From assembly GCA_002348585.1 (NCBI GenBank), contig DEBO01000055.1:1-9389 (forward strand): 9,389 bases of DNA. Direction: 5' to 3'. Below the pieces are notes generated by a model. The model was not told the DNA's origin and did no database searches. It worked only from the letters and a program-made list of their open reading frames with translations. Made by a program: the position numbers and the translations under genes. Positions 1 through 7,139 of the stretch are shown here, piece after piece; position 1 is the first letter of the stretch; every line of letters starts with the position of its first letter. This stretch comes from Alphaproteobacteria bacterium UBA2954. GTDB taxonomy: Bacteria; Pseudomonadota; Alphaproteobacteria; Puniceispirillales; Puniceispirillaceae.

Positions 1-291
1 CCACTGATTTATTTGTGTTCTAATTTCTTTATCATAAAACTTACCGCTTTTTTCAGCCAGATATATTAATATAGCACCAGATTCAAAGACAGTGAGCGGC
101 TTGCCATCAGGGCCATCATGATCGATGATTGCCGGCATTCGGTTATTTGGTGAAAAGGCTAAAAATTCTGGCTTGAACTGATCCCCCGCGCCAATATTTA
201 CTGACTTGATTTCATAGGGCAGTCCCATTTCTTCAAGAGCAATAGAGATTTTATGGCCATTTGGAGTTGGCCAATAATAAAGTTCAATCAT
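1..291 (-). CDS. Glutathione S-transferase, YfcG/Nu-class-like, N-terminal part (cut by window edge)
   Basis: Reading the reverse strand from ATG 291 gives 97 codons that run open to base 1, so only the thioredoxin-fold N-terminal domain is visible; the C-terminal helical domain lies outside. Visible motifs match the Nu-class disulfide-bond oxidoreductases YfcG/YghU: TPNGHKI at residues 9-15 (Thr9 and Asn11 correspond to the glutathione-contacting residues of YfcG), NNRMPAI at 49-55 with the cis-proline Pro53, and FESGAI at 69-74, where Glu70-Ser71 would hold the gamma-glutamyl end of glutathione. Family members are cytosolic and use glutathione or its disulfide for thiol-disulfide or peroxide reduction. 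A GGAG Shine-Dalgarno (complement of 298-301) sits 6 nt before the ATG. The gene is divergent from the helicase operon. The family is secure; the exact substrate is not. Confidence 0.9.
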   Translation of the reverse strand, partial: MIELYYWPTPNGHKISIALEEMGLPYEIKSVNIGAGDQFKPEFLAFSPNNRMPAIIDHDGPDGKPLTVFESGAILIYLAEKSGKFYDKEIRTQINQW

Positions 292-334
292 AAAAATCTC
301 CATTTGCCTTGTCAGGGAAATTGCCTACATTTCT

Positions 335-364
335 ATCATGGATTCATAAAATAGCTGAGGGCAA
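335..364 (-). promoter_or_regulatory. Weak candidate sigma70-type promoter for the GST gene
   Basis: On the minus strand a TTGCCC (complement of 359-364) is followed after 18 bases by CATGAT (complement of 335-340), about 45 bases before the GST start codon. The -35 hexamer is reasonable and the -10 matches the consensus at four of six positions. It is the best pair found in the divergent intergenic region, but it could be chance. Confidence 0.2.
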
Positions 365-383
365 AATTAATCATAAAGGTGAA

Positions 384-413
384 TTGCCTGACCTGCCTCT
401 GTAACTTTATACT
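384..413 (+). promoter_or_regulatory. Candidate sigma70-type promoter of the helicase-pdeM operon
   Basis: TTGCCT (384-389) and TATACT (408-413) are separated by 18 bases, a good housekeeping-type arrangement. Transcription would begin near base 420, giving a leader of about 20 nt before the GTG at 442, just enough to hold the Shine-Dalgarno at 430-433. The fit between promoter, ribosome site and family-consistent protein start is the main support; no experimental evidence exists in the sequence. Confidence 0.5.
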
Positions 414-429
414 TGTCGTTTATTTGAAT

Positions 430-433
430 AGGT
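430..433 (+). promoter_or_regulatory. Shine-Dalgarno that sets the helicase start at GTG 442
   Basis: AGGT (430-433) lies 8 nt before GTG 442, ideal spacing. The alternative GTG at 379 has only an AAGG-like run abutting the codon, which is too close to work. The 21 extra residues from 379 are Cys- and hydrophobic-rich and do not resemble the family N-terminus. Confidence 0.6.
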
Positions 434-441
434 CATTTTCT

Positions 442-2856
442 GTGTCTCTGCCGGTACAATTTTCAGATTGGTTTCAAGCAAAGGGATGGACGGCCTATCC
501 ACATCAGTTGGAAATGGTCGAGAGAGTTTCAGCAGGACAATCAATTCTTCTTCTGGCACCAACCGGTGCGGGAAAAACATTATCCAGCTTTTTGCCAAGC
601 CTTATCGATTTGGCCCACATGCCGAGAACCGGATTACACACGCTTTATTTGTCACCGATCAAAGCCCTGGCGGTGGATATAGCCCGTAATCTTGAGACGC
701 CTATATCTGAAATGGGCCTGCCAGTTTCTGTTGAGACGCGAACTGGCGATACCCCACAAGCCAAACGGCAAAGGCAGCGTTCTGCCCCTCCTAACATGCT
801 AATGACAACACCAGAATCATTGGAATTGATGCTGAGCTCGCCTGATGCGGAAAAGCTGTTTGGTTCCTTAAAGTTGATTATAATTGATGAAATTCATACT
901 TTGTCAGGAACAAAGCGGGGCGATCTTTTATCGTTATCTCTATCAGCCTTGCGCCATCTGGCAACAAAGAGCCAGTCAATTGGCCTGTCTGCAACGGTCG
1001 GCGCCCCTGAAAGATTTCGGCCCTGGCTGTCGGCCCAGCCAGACGAAGTTTGTATATTGCAACCTGAACTGACCAAAACGATAGAACTATCTATTCTAGA
1101 AACAGAAGCAGAGCGGCTACCCTGGTCTGGTCATGGCGGACTGTATGCAGCCAAGGAAATCTATAACCTGATTGTTGAACATAGGCCTTGTCTCATCTTT
1201 GTGAATACGCGGGCTCAGGCTGAACTGCTGTTTCAGGCACTGTGGGTACATAATGACCTTACCTTAAAAATTGGATTGCATCACGGCTCATTAGAAGTTG
1301 GATTGCGGCGTAAGACAGAGGCTGCAATGGCTAAAGGTGAGCTCGATGCTGTCGTTGCGACGTCCTCTCTTGATCTGGGTATAGACTGGGCAGACATTGA
1401 ACTTGTGGTTCAGGTTGGAGCTCCAAAGGGAACATCACGCCTGCTGCAACGTATTGGTCGGGCCGGACACAGATTAGATGCTCCAAGCCGGGCCTTGATT
1501 GTGCCAGCAAACAGGTTTGAAGTGTTTGAAGCACTTGCAGCAAAGCTCAATGTTGAACAGCGCCTGCTTGACGATTTGCCCGCGCATAAAGGGGCACTGG
1601 ATGTTTTGGCCCAGCATATTGTGGGCCGCGCTGTAGCTGGTCCATTTTCTGCGGAACAATTATATAAACAAGTTTGTTTAGCTGCCCATTACCAGAACCT
1701 TTCTCGCGAGAGCTTTGATCGAGTTCTAGAATTTGTCGCAACAGGCGGATATGCACTTGGACATTATAGCCAGTTTCAGCGCATTGTTTTGGGTGTTGAT
1801 GGTCTATGGCGCCTGACCTCACAGCGCATTGCCACCAGATGGCGGATGAATGTCGGCACGATTGTAGAAACAGACACTATTAAAGTAAGGCTGAAAGGGG
1901 GTGGTGTCCTTGGCGAAATTGAAGATTACTTTGTGCAAGGATTAAGCATAGGCGACAGCTTCATATTTGCTGGGCGTATTTTAGAATTCGCTGGCATAAA
2001 AGCAAATCAGGTTTTAGCCCGGCCCGGACAAGCTAAAGAACCGAAAGTGCCTGCCTATGCTGGTGGCCGCCTTCCCTTATCGCCAGGCCTTGCGCAAACT
2101 GTCAGACAATTACTAAATGACCCACGAACACGCAAGCATTTACCCCCAATGGTTCAGGAATGGCTATCCATTCAGACATGGGTGTCAGAACTGCCCTCTG
2201 AAGAGCGGTTGCTGATTGAGACCTTTCCCAGAGGAGACAAATATTATATGGTCGCCTATTGCTTTGCTGGACGAAATGCTCATCAGACCCTTGGCATGCT
2301 TCTTTCCAGACGGATGGAACGTGAGGGATATGGCCCGCTGGGCTTTGTAGCTACTGACTATGCAATCGCTGTTTGGTCACGGCATGAAGTTTTCCACCCA
2401 GAAAAACTGTTCACAACAGATATCCTGGGAGATGATCTGGAAGAATGGATGGCTGAATCTTCGATGTTAAAAAGAAGCTTCAGACAGGTTGCTATCATTT
2501 CCGGACTGATAGACAAAAAACGTCCTGGCGCAGAAAAATCACGCAAACAGGTCACCATCAACTCAGATTTGATTTATGATGTGCTTAGGAAGCATCAACC
2601 TGATCATCTCCTGCTTGAGGCCACACGCGCTGACGCAGCTCGCGGAATGACAGATATTGCTCGCTTGTCAGACCTTCTCGTCACTTATGAAGGCCGTCTG
2701 TCACATCAAGCATTAACACGTATCTCACCCCTGTCTGTGCCTTTGCTCCTTGAAGTTGGTCGTGAGTCTGTTACGGCTTCAGCTGTAGATGAATTACTCA
2801 GCGAATTAGAGAGTGAACTGGTCAATGAGGCTTTTCAAAATATCCCACAAAGGTAG
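442..2856 (+). CDS. Ligase-associated DNA damage response DEXH-box helicase (Lhr-Core type)
   Basis: An 804-residue superfamily 2 helicase from GTG 442, of normal length for the ligase-associated Lhr-like family (TIGR04121 type). These ATP-driven 3'-5' translocases are presumed to act on damaged DNA with a ligase, an exonuclease and PdeM. Visible in order: PHQ near residues 20-22, Walker A APTGAGKT (39-46), motif II DEIH (149-152), motif III SAT (183-185), FVNTR (253-257), motif V around SSLDLGIDW (308-316) and the arginine-finger motif VI QRIGRAGHR (336-344). The C-terminal half, after about residue 400, is the winged-helix and Lhr-specific region. The start MSLPVQFSDWF matches the family's 'LP..F..WF...GW..PHQ' opening; the frame is open back to GTG 379, but the promoter lies inside that extension. 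The stop is 5 bases before pdeM, with the pdeM ribosome site over this stop codon, so translation is probably coupled. The partner ligase and exonuclease genes are not in the window. Confidence 0.92.
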   Translation: MSLPVQFSDWFQAKGWTAYPHQLEMVERVSAGQSILLLAPTGAGKTLSSFLPSLIDLAHMPRTGLHTLYLSPIKALAVDIARNLETPISEMGLPVSVETRTGDTPQAKRQRQRSAPPNMLMTTPESLELMLSSPDAEKLFGSLKLIIIDEIHTLSGTKRGDLLSLSLSALRHLATKSQSIGLSATVGAPERFRPWLSAQPDEVCILQPELTKTIELSILETEAERLPWSGHGGLYAAKEIYNLIVEHRPCLIFVNTRAQAELLFQALWVHNDLTLKIGLHHGSLEVGLRRKTEAAMAKGELDAVVATSSLDLGIDWADIELVVQVGAPKGTSRLLQRIGRAGHRLDAPSRALIVPANRFEVFEALAAKLNVEQRLLDDLPAHKGALDVLAQHIVGRAVAGPFSAEQLYKQVCLAAHYQNLSRESFDRVLEFVATGGYALGHYSQFQRIVLGVDGLWRLTSQRIATRWRMNVGTIVETDTIKVRLKGGGVLGEIEDYFVQGLSIGDSFIFAGRILEFAGIKANQVLARPGQAKEPKVPAYAGGRLPLSPGLAQTVRQLLNDPRTRKHLPPMVQEWLSIQTWVSELPSEERLLIETFPRGDKYYMVAYCFAGRNAHQTLGMLLSRRMEREGYGPLGFVATDYAIAVWSRHEVFHPEKLFTTDILGDDLEEWMAESSMLKRSFRQVAIISGLIDKKRPGAEKSRKQVTINSDLIYDVLRKHQPDHLLLEATRADAARGMTDIARLSDLLVTYEGRLSHQALTRISPLSVPLLLEVGRESVTASAVDELLSELESELVNEAFQNIPQR

Positions 2857-2861
2857 TTTTT

Positions 2862-3584
2862 ATGACCGTGATGCCTGTTGACCCCCACAATAAACAGCGT
2901 GTTATTCAGCTGAATTTTTGTGGGGAGATATGTGAATTGTGGGCCGATGGCGCTTTATATTTGCCCAGCTATAAAACATTGGTTGTCTCTGATTTGCACT
3001 TTGAAAAGGGACATGCACAATCTACTGCAGCGCCATTGCCTCGTTATGACACAGATATGACGTTATCGAGGCTGTCAGAAATTGTGTATAAATTAAATCC
3101 GCAAAGATGTATCTTTCTCGGTGACAGCTTTCATAATGCTGAAGTGGCAAAGTGCTTACCAGAAGCGTATCGGCAGATTTTAAATGATTTGTCAAAAGGC
3201 CGGAGCTTTGTCTGGATTGAAGGTAATCATGATTCTGAACTGCCAAAGTTTCTTCCCGGTAAAGTATATTCTGATTTTGCACTGAATGGTCTATATTTCA
3301 CGCATCAGGTAACAGCAGAAACAAAGCAAAGAAGCGGGTTTATAAGCGGTCATTACCACCCCAAGGCAAGACTTAACCTCAAGCTAAGGCGTATTTCCGC
3401 GCCTTGCTTTATAAAGGATAGCAGACATCTTATCATGCCTTCTTTTGGGACTTTTACCGGGGGTCTAAACGTTTTGAACAAAGCCATACAATCTGTCTTA
3501 ACCAGCCCACAATCTGCTTATATATGCCATGCAGGTAAAATTTACCATTTGCCGGTAACAACACAGTTTTTTCAGAAAAACTGA
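2862..3584 (+). CDS. pdeM: Ligase-associated DNA damage response endonuclease PdeM (calcineurin-like metallophosphoesterase)
   Basis: A 240-residue cytosolic phosphoesterase of the PdeM family (TIGR04123 type), inferred to cut or trim DNA in a repair pathway with the helicase upstream. All the two-metal motifs are visible: SDLHFEKG with Asp44 and His46, LGDSFH with Asp88 and His91, GNHD with Asn122 and His123, a lone His148, and GHYHP with His164 and His166. The metal centre therefore looks intact. The ATG is 5 bases after the helicase stop, with an AGG at 2851-2853 spaced 8 nt, so the two genes form a translationally coupled operon. The N-terminus is slightly longer than in many relatives; ATG 2871 is in frame and could be an alternative start, but it has a poorer ribosome site. 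Nuclease activity of this subfamily rests on its genomic association; the metallophosphoesterase fold is secure. Confidence 0.9.
   Translation: MTVMPVDPHNKQRVIQLNFCGEICELWADGALYLPSYKTLVVSDLHFEKGHAQSTAAPLPRYDTDMTLSRLSEIVYKLNPQRCIFLGDSFHNAEVAKCLPEAYRQILNDLSKGRSFVWIEGNHDSELPKFLPGKVYSDFALNGLYFTHQVTAETKQRSGFISGHYHPKARLNLKLRRISAPCFIKDSRHLIMPSFGTFTGGLNVLNKAIQSVLTSPQSAYICHAGKIYHLPVTTQFFQKN
3564..3583. repeat. Perfect 8-bp inverted repeat at the pdeM stop codon, possible weak terminator
   Basis: CAGTTTTT (3564-3571) and AAAAACTG (3576-3583) are exact reverse complements around a TCAG loop. The repeat overlaps the last codons of pdeM. The stem is A/T-rich and no T-run follows, so a strong intrinsic terminator is unlikely. 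It may mark the end of the repair operon or be incidental. Confidence 0.3.
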
Positions 3585-3601
3585 GCATTTCGTTAATCAC
3601 C

Positions 3602-3631
3602 TGATCGTTTCACATCGTAGAAAGATATGGT
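3602..3631 (+). promoter_or_regulatory. Candidate promoter of the lipid-modification operon, ECF11 (RpoE/ChrR)-like
   Basis: TGATCG (3602-3607) and TATGGT (3626-3631) are separated by 18 bases in the 86-base gap before the amine-oxidase gene. As I recall it, the R. sphaeroides RpoE (ChrR-controlled) promoter has a TGATCC-like -35 and a TAAGA-like -10 about 18 bases apart. The -35 fits at five of six positions and the -10 only poorly. The main reason to list it is that homologous clusters belong to that regulon. No good sigma70 pair was found in this gap. Confidence 0.22.
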
Positions 3632-3670
3632 GAATTATAGAAACAAATTCGATTGCGTTGAGGAAAAATT

Positions 3671-4996
3671 ATGCGCATTGCAGTTATTGGATCTGGAATA
3701 TCTGGTTTAGGCGCAGCTTATCTAGCCCATTTTGACCATCAAGTGACGTTATATGAAATTGCTGACAGGATCGGGGGCCATTCAAATACAGTTGATGCTG
3801 TTTTTAATGGCCAGACTATTCCAGTTGATACAGGTTTTATTGTTTACAACACTCATAATTACCCAAATCTGGTTGGCCTATTTGCCCATCTGGGCATTGA
3901 TACACTGGAAACAGATATGTCGTTTTCAGTTTCACTGGAAAATAGGACTTTTGAATATGAAGGATCACTTGGAGGGTTAATAGCGCAACCCGCTAACCTT
4001 CTGCGTCCACGCTACTGGCAAATGCTGCTTGGCCTTGTAAAATTCTACCGCACTGCTGTCGCCGAAAGCATGCGTGGCCCTGAGGCAGAATCGCTTGGAC
4101 AGTTCATTGAAAGATGTGGCTTACCAAAAGCATTTGTAAATGACCATCTGCTGCCTATGGGAGCGGCAATATGGTCCTGTTCTGCACAAGATATGCTCGA
4201 CTATCCTGTGCGGGCTTTTATCCAATTTATGGATAACCATAAATTACTTGATTTTGGCGCACGTCCAGTATGGCGCTCAGTCAAAGGAGGGTCGCGTGAA
4301 TATGTTACGCAAATTTCAGCGCGCCTGAACGACAGGATTGAAACAAAAACAAAAGTCAACCGTGTTAGGCGCGATGCCGGTGGTGTCGTTATCAATGTCG
4401 AAGGCCAGGGGGATATCTGGTATGATAAAGTGATCATGGCTGCCCATGCAGATGAGAGTTTGAAACTGATGGCAGATGCCTCAGAACAGGAAACACAAAT
4501 TCTGAAGGCCTTCCGTTTCTCAGAAAATCGTGTCATTCTTCATTCAGATGACCGTCTTATGCCAAAACGAAAGCGGGCGTGGGCTGCATGGAATTATCTA
4601 TCTGATGATCAGGAAAATCTTTGTGCGACATATTGGATGAACAGGCTGCAGCGTATTGATATGTCGACCCCTTTATTTACAACCCTAAACCCCAAAGTTG
4701 AGCCACTTGAAACGCTGGTTCATGCTGACTTGCTATATCAACATCCGACATTTGATAAACAAGCACTGCTAGCACAACAAAAATTAGCTAGCATACAAGG
4801 CCAGAAACATATTTTCTGGTGTGGCGCCTGGACAGCTAACGGCTTTCACGAGGATGGGCTGAAGTCAGCCGTTGCGGTCGCGAAAACATTACATATCCCC
4901 ATTCCGTGGGATAGTCCGACAAAAGGATACAGACCAAATCAACTCGAAACGGCCATGCCAATGGATGACATAGCAGGCCTGCTCCATGATAGGTAA
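3671..4996 (+). CDS. FAD-dependent amine-oxidase-like oxidoreductase of the CFA cluster (COG2907)
   Basis: A 441-residue flavoprotein. The N-terminal Rossmann FAD site is complete: Gly7-x-Gly9-x-x-Gly12 in the first strand-turn-helix and Glu29 to bind the FAD ribose, followed by DRIGGHSNT (32-40) and VDTGFIVYN (52-60), typical of COG2907. The C-terminal FAD-binding segment is HIFWCGAW (380-387) followed by GFHEDGLKSA (391-400). There is no signal peptide or membrane segment, so it is probably cytosolic or peripheral at the membrane. The family almost always sits beside DUF1365 and CFA-synthase genes, and plant cyclopropane synthases carry a related oxidase domain fused to the methyltransferase, so it probably oxidises or desaturates a modified acyl chain. 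Homologous clusters include the furan fatty acid genes ufaD/ufaO; I cannot assign which, if either, this is. A strong GAGG (3660-3663) lies 7 nt before the ATG. It is first in a four-gene plus-strand run. Confidence 0.85.
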   Translation: MRIAVIGSGISGLGAAYLAHFDHQVTLYEIADRIGGHSNTVDAVFNGQTIPVDTGFIVYNTHNYPNLVGLFAHLGIDTLETDMSFSVSLENRTFEYEGSLGGLIAQPANLLRPRYWQMLLGLVKFYRTAVAESMRGPEAESLGQFIERCGLPKAFVNDHLLPMGAAIWSCSAQDMLDYPVRAFIQFMDNHKLLDFGARPVWRSVKGGSREYVTQISARLNDRIETKTKVNRVRRDAGGVVINVEGQGDIWYDKVIMAAHADESLKLMADASEQETQILKAFRFSENRVILHSDDRLMPKRKRAWAAWNYLSDDQENLCATYWMNRLQRIDMSTPLFTTLNPKVEPLETLVHADLLYQHPTFDKQALLAQQKLASIQGQKHIFWCGAWTANGFHEDGLKSAVAVAKTLHIPIPWDSPTKGYRPNQLETAMPMDDIAGLLHDR

Positions 4997-5021
4997 ACAA
5001 TAAAAATGAACCGGCTAGATT

Positions 5022-5855
5022 ATGACTTCAGATACCCATAACAGAACAGAGGCCTGCGCGCTGGTCTTTTCTGAGATCATTCACACACGTCACGGCCACC
5101 CTGCGCATCATTTGCAAAAAGCCGGATTTTCAATTTTAATTGATCTCGACCGTCTTGATGAGGCGCATAATGCTTCATGGTTCTTTTCTGTAAACAAATT
5201 CAATATTGTATCCTTTCATGAGACTGATTTTGGCCCAAATCACAAATCACAGCGCAAAGCCAATGAACCAAAAATAAAACTATCAGATCATATCCGCGGA
5301 CTTGCTAGCCAATATATCAAAGCCGACGAGATCACAAAGATTGAGATGCTAGCCTTCCCGCGCATTCTGGGACTGTCTTTCAATCCAATAACCGTCTACC
5401 GATGTCTCGATCGCAGTGGCCAAAACTGTTTCAATGTGTATGAGGTGCATAACACCTTTGGCGATAGCCACAGCTATGCCAGCGTGATTTACCCACAAAG
5501 CGGTGCTGTTCCTATTCACAAAGTGGATAAGATGATGCATGTGTCCCCTTTTTTTGACGTTGAGGGGTATTATCAATTAGCAATACGGCGCGGTGCAGAA
5601 AGCTTAAAACTAGTTGTGCGTTATTGTCAGAATAATCGGGCTTTGCTGACCGCAACTTTACATGGGAAAATAGTCCGTGTTTCAGCTGCCTGTCTTTTGC
5701 AAACGGTTTTTCTTTCAGGACATTTTCCGCTTCGGCCGCTGCTGTCCATTCATTTTGAGGCCTTAAAATTATTCATCAAAGGTGTACGGTTTTATAAACG
5801 GCCAACCCCACCGAACCATGCAGTCACATCGACCGCAGAGGAAATAAAAAGGTAG
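5022..5855 (+). CDS. DUF1365 domain protein of the CFA/lipid-modification cluster
   Basis: A 277-residue protein with the DUF1365 signatures in order: a His-rich opening with HTRHGHPAHH (21-30) leading into ILIDLDRLDE (38-47), the FNPITVYRC block (120-128), EVHNTFGDSHSY (141-152), and KMMHVSPF (170-177). The conserved His, Asp and Asn residues suggest an enzyme or metal/cofactor binder, but its biochemical activity is not established. It lies 25 bases after the flavoprotein and 8 bases before the CFA-like gene, so all three are surely cotranscribed. The ATG at 5022 has no clear Shine-Dalgarno. An out-of-frame ATG at 5006 opens a short frame of 11 codons that overlaps this start and could act as a coupling mini-ORF, although that is speculative. 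A function on the same acyl-chain substrate is inferred from context only. Confidence 0.85.
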   Translation: MTSDTHNRTEACALVFSEIIHTRHGHPAHHLQKAGFSILIDLDRLDEAHNASWFFSVNKFNIVSFHETDFGPNHKSQRKANEPKIKLSDHIRGLASQYIKADEITKIEMLAFPRILGLSFNPITVYRCLDRSGQNCFNVYEVHNTFGDSHSYASVIYPQSGAVPIHKVDKMMHVSPFFDVEGYYQLAIRRGAESLKLVVRYCQNNRALLTATLHGKIVRVSAACLLQTVFLSGHFPLRPLLSIHFEALKLFIKGVRFYKRPTPPNHAVTSTAEEIKR

Positions 5856-5863
5856 AATAAATT

Positions 5864-7051
5864 ATGACATTGGCAACCTCGTTCAAACGGCAAGCCTTAT
5901 TAACAATGCTCTCACATATTAAATACGGCGAACTAAAACTTAAACTCCCGGATGGTTGCACACATGAGTTCACAGGCAGCCAAAAGGGGCCAAGAGCAGA
6001 TATGGACCTGCTCAGTGATAGTGCAATCATTAGGATCTTAGGTCATGGCAAGATGGGCTTTTGTGAGGCATTCATGGTTGGAGAAATTGACAGTGACAAT
6101 CTGACCAACCTTATAGAGCTTGCGGTATTACATGACAGCTATTTAGAAGAACAAATAAAACTGGGAACATTGCACAAATTATGGCTAAAATTCCAGCATT
6201 GGCGTAATCGCAACAATCAATCCGGGTCAAAGCGCAATATTTCTCATCATTATGATCTGGGCAATCAATTTTACAGCAGATGGCTTGACCGCACGATGAC
6301 ATACTCATCTGCTGTTTTCCAGTCTGAGACTGATACTCTAGAAGATGCACAAAACCGGAAATATCAAAAACTGGCTGAATTAGCTGATATTCAGCCAGGC
6401 GAACGCGTGTTGGAAATTGGCTGTGGGTGGGGCGGTTTTGCAGAATACGCAGCGAAAGAATATGGTGCGCATGTCACCGGCATCACCATCAGCAAAGAAC
6501 AATATGATTTTACAAAGAACCGGTTGCGTATAGCTGGACTAAACCACATGACAGATATTGTGATGCAGGATTACAGGAAGCTTAATCAGAGTTTTGACAA
6601 GATTGTGTCCATTGAAATGTTTGAGGCCGTGGGTGAAAAATATTGGCCTGTTTATTTTAAGACAATCGCTAATTGTCTTAAAGACGGAGGAAAAGCTGCT
6701 CTTCAGGTCATCACAATTGATCATAAAGCATTTCTTGAATATCGCACACAACCTGATTTCATTCAGAAATATATTTTTCCCGGTGGTATGTTACCATCGA
6801 TAAAGGCTTTAGATGATCCGCTGAAAACTGCGGGTTTGTCTCTTCATTTCTGTCAGGGATATGGTCAGGATTACGCGCGAACATTAGCAGAATGGAAAGT
6901 GAGGTTTCACCAGGCATGGCCTGAACTGGCAACAGTAACCAAATTTGATGACCGTTTCAAACGTATGTGGGATTTGTATCTCTCCTATTGTGAAGGTGGT
7001 TTCAAAGCAGGAATGATCGACGTGAAACAAATGCTGATTACACACAGATGA
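5864..7051 (+). CDS. Cyclopropane-fatty-acid-synthase-like SAM-dependent methyltransferase
   Basis: A 395-residue member of the CFA/mycolic-acid methyltransferase family, close to E. coli Cfa in length. These enzymes work at the membrane surface, moving the SAM methyl group onto the double bond of phospholipid acyl chains. The substrate-facing HHYDLGNQFYSRWLD segment is at 128-142. The SAM-binding motif VLEIGCGWGGF is at 182-192, followed by GITISKEQY (206-214), FEAVG (253-257) and YIFPGGMLPS (303-312). Aligned by eye with E. coli Cfa, the bicarbonate-pocket residues Glu239, Ile268 and Tyr317 are kept as Glu254, Ile283 and Tyr337. Cys139 becomes Ser149 and His266 becomes Gln281. The gene could thus be a UfaM-like or other methyl-adding enzyme as well as a true cyclopropane synthase, and I leave the symbol blank. 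The AAGG at 5849-5852 serves as ribosome site across the upstream stop codon. Confidence 0.88.
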   Translation: MTLATSFKRQALLTMLSHIKYGELKLKLPDGCTHEFTGSQKGPRADMDLLSDSAIIRILGHGKMGFCEAFMVGEIDSDNLTNLIELAVLHDSYLEEQIKLGTLHKLWLKFQHWRNRNNQSGSKRNISHHYDLGNQFYSRWLDRTMTYSSAVFQSETDTLEDAQNRKYQKLAELADIQPGERVLEIGCGWGGFAEYAAKEYGAHVTGITISKEQYDFTKNRLRIAGLNHMTDIVMQDYRKLNQSFDKIVSIEMFEAVGEKYWPVYFKTIANCLKDGGKAALQVITIDHKAFLEYRTQPDFIQKYIFPGGMLPSIKALDDPLKTAGLSLHFCQGYGQDYARTLAEWKVRFHQAWPELATVTKFDDRFKRMWDLYLSYCEGGFKAGMIDVKQMLITHR

Positions 7052-7139
7052 AATCATGTTCCACCAAGCGAAATTGCAGTAATCTAATTTAACAAACAAC
7101 ACGTAAACATCGAATTCAACAACTCGGTGTGTGTGCCAT

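Noticed and set aside
4767..4793. Perfect 7-bp inverted repeat TGCTAGC/GCTAGCA with a 13-nt loop.
   Set aside because: It lies well inside the flavoprotein coding region, encodes ordinary sequence, and has no nearby start, stop or T-run. Probably chance.
6111..6350. Minus-strand 79-codon open frame within the CFA-like gene.
   Set aside because: It is antisense to a strongly supported coding region and has no recognisable motif or ribosome site.
7074..7093. Short AAATT/AATTT inverted repeat after the CFA-like gene, considered as a terminator.
   Set aside because: Only five A/T pairs with a long loop and no T-run; too weak to call.
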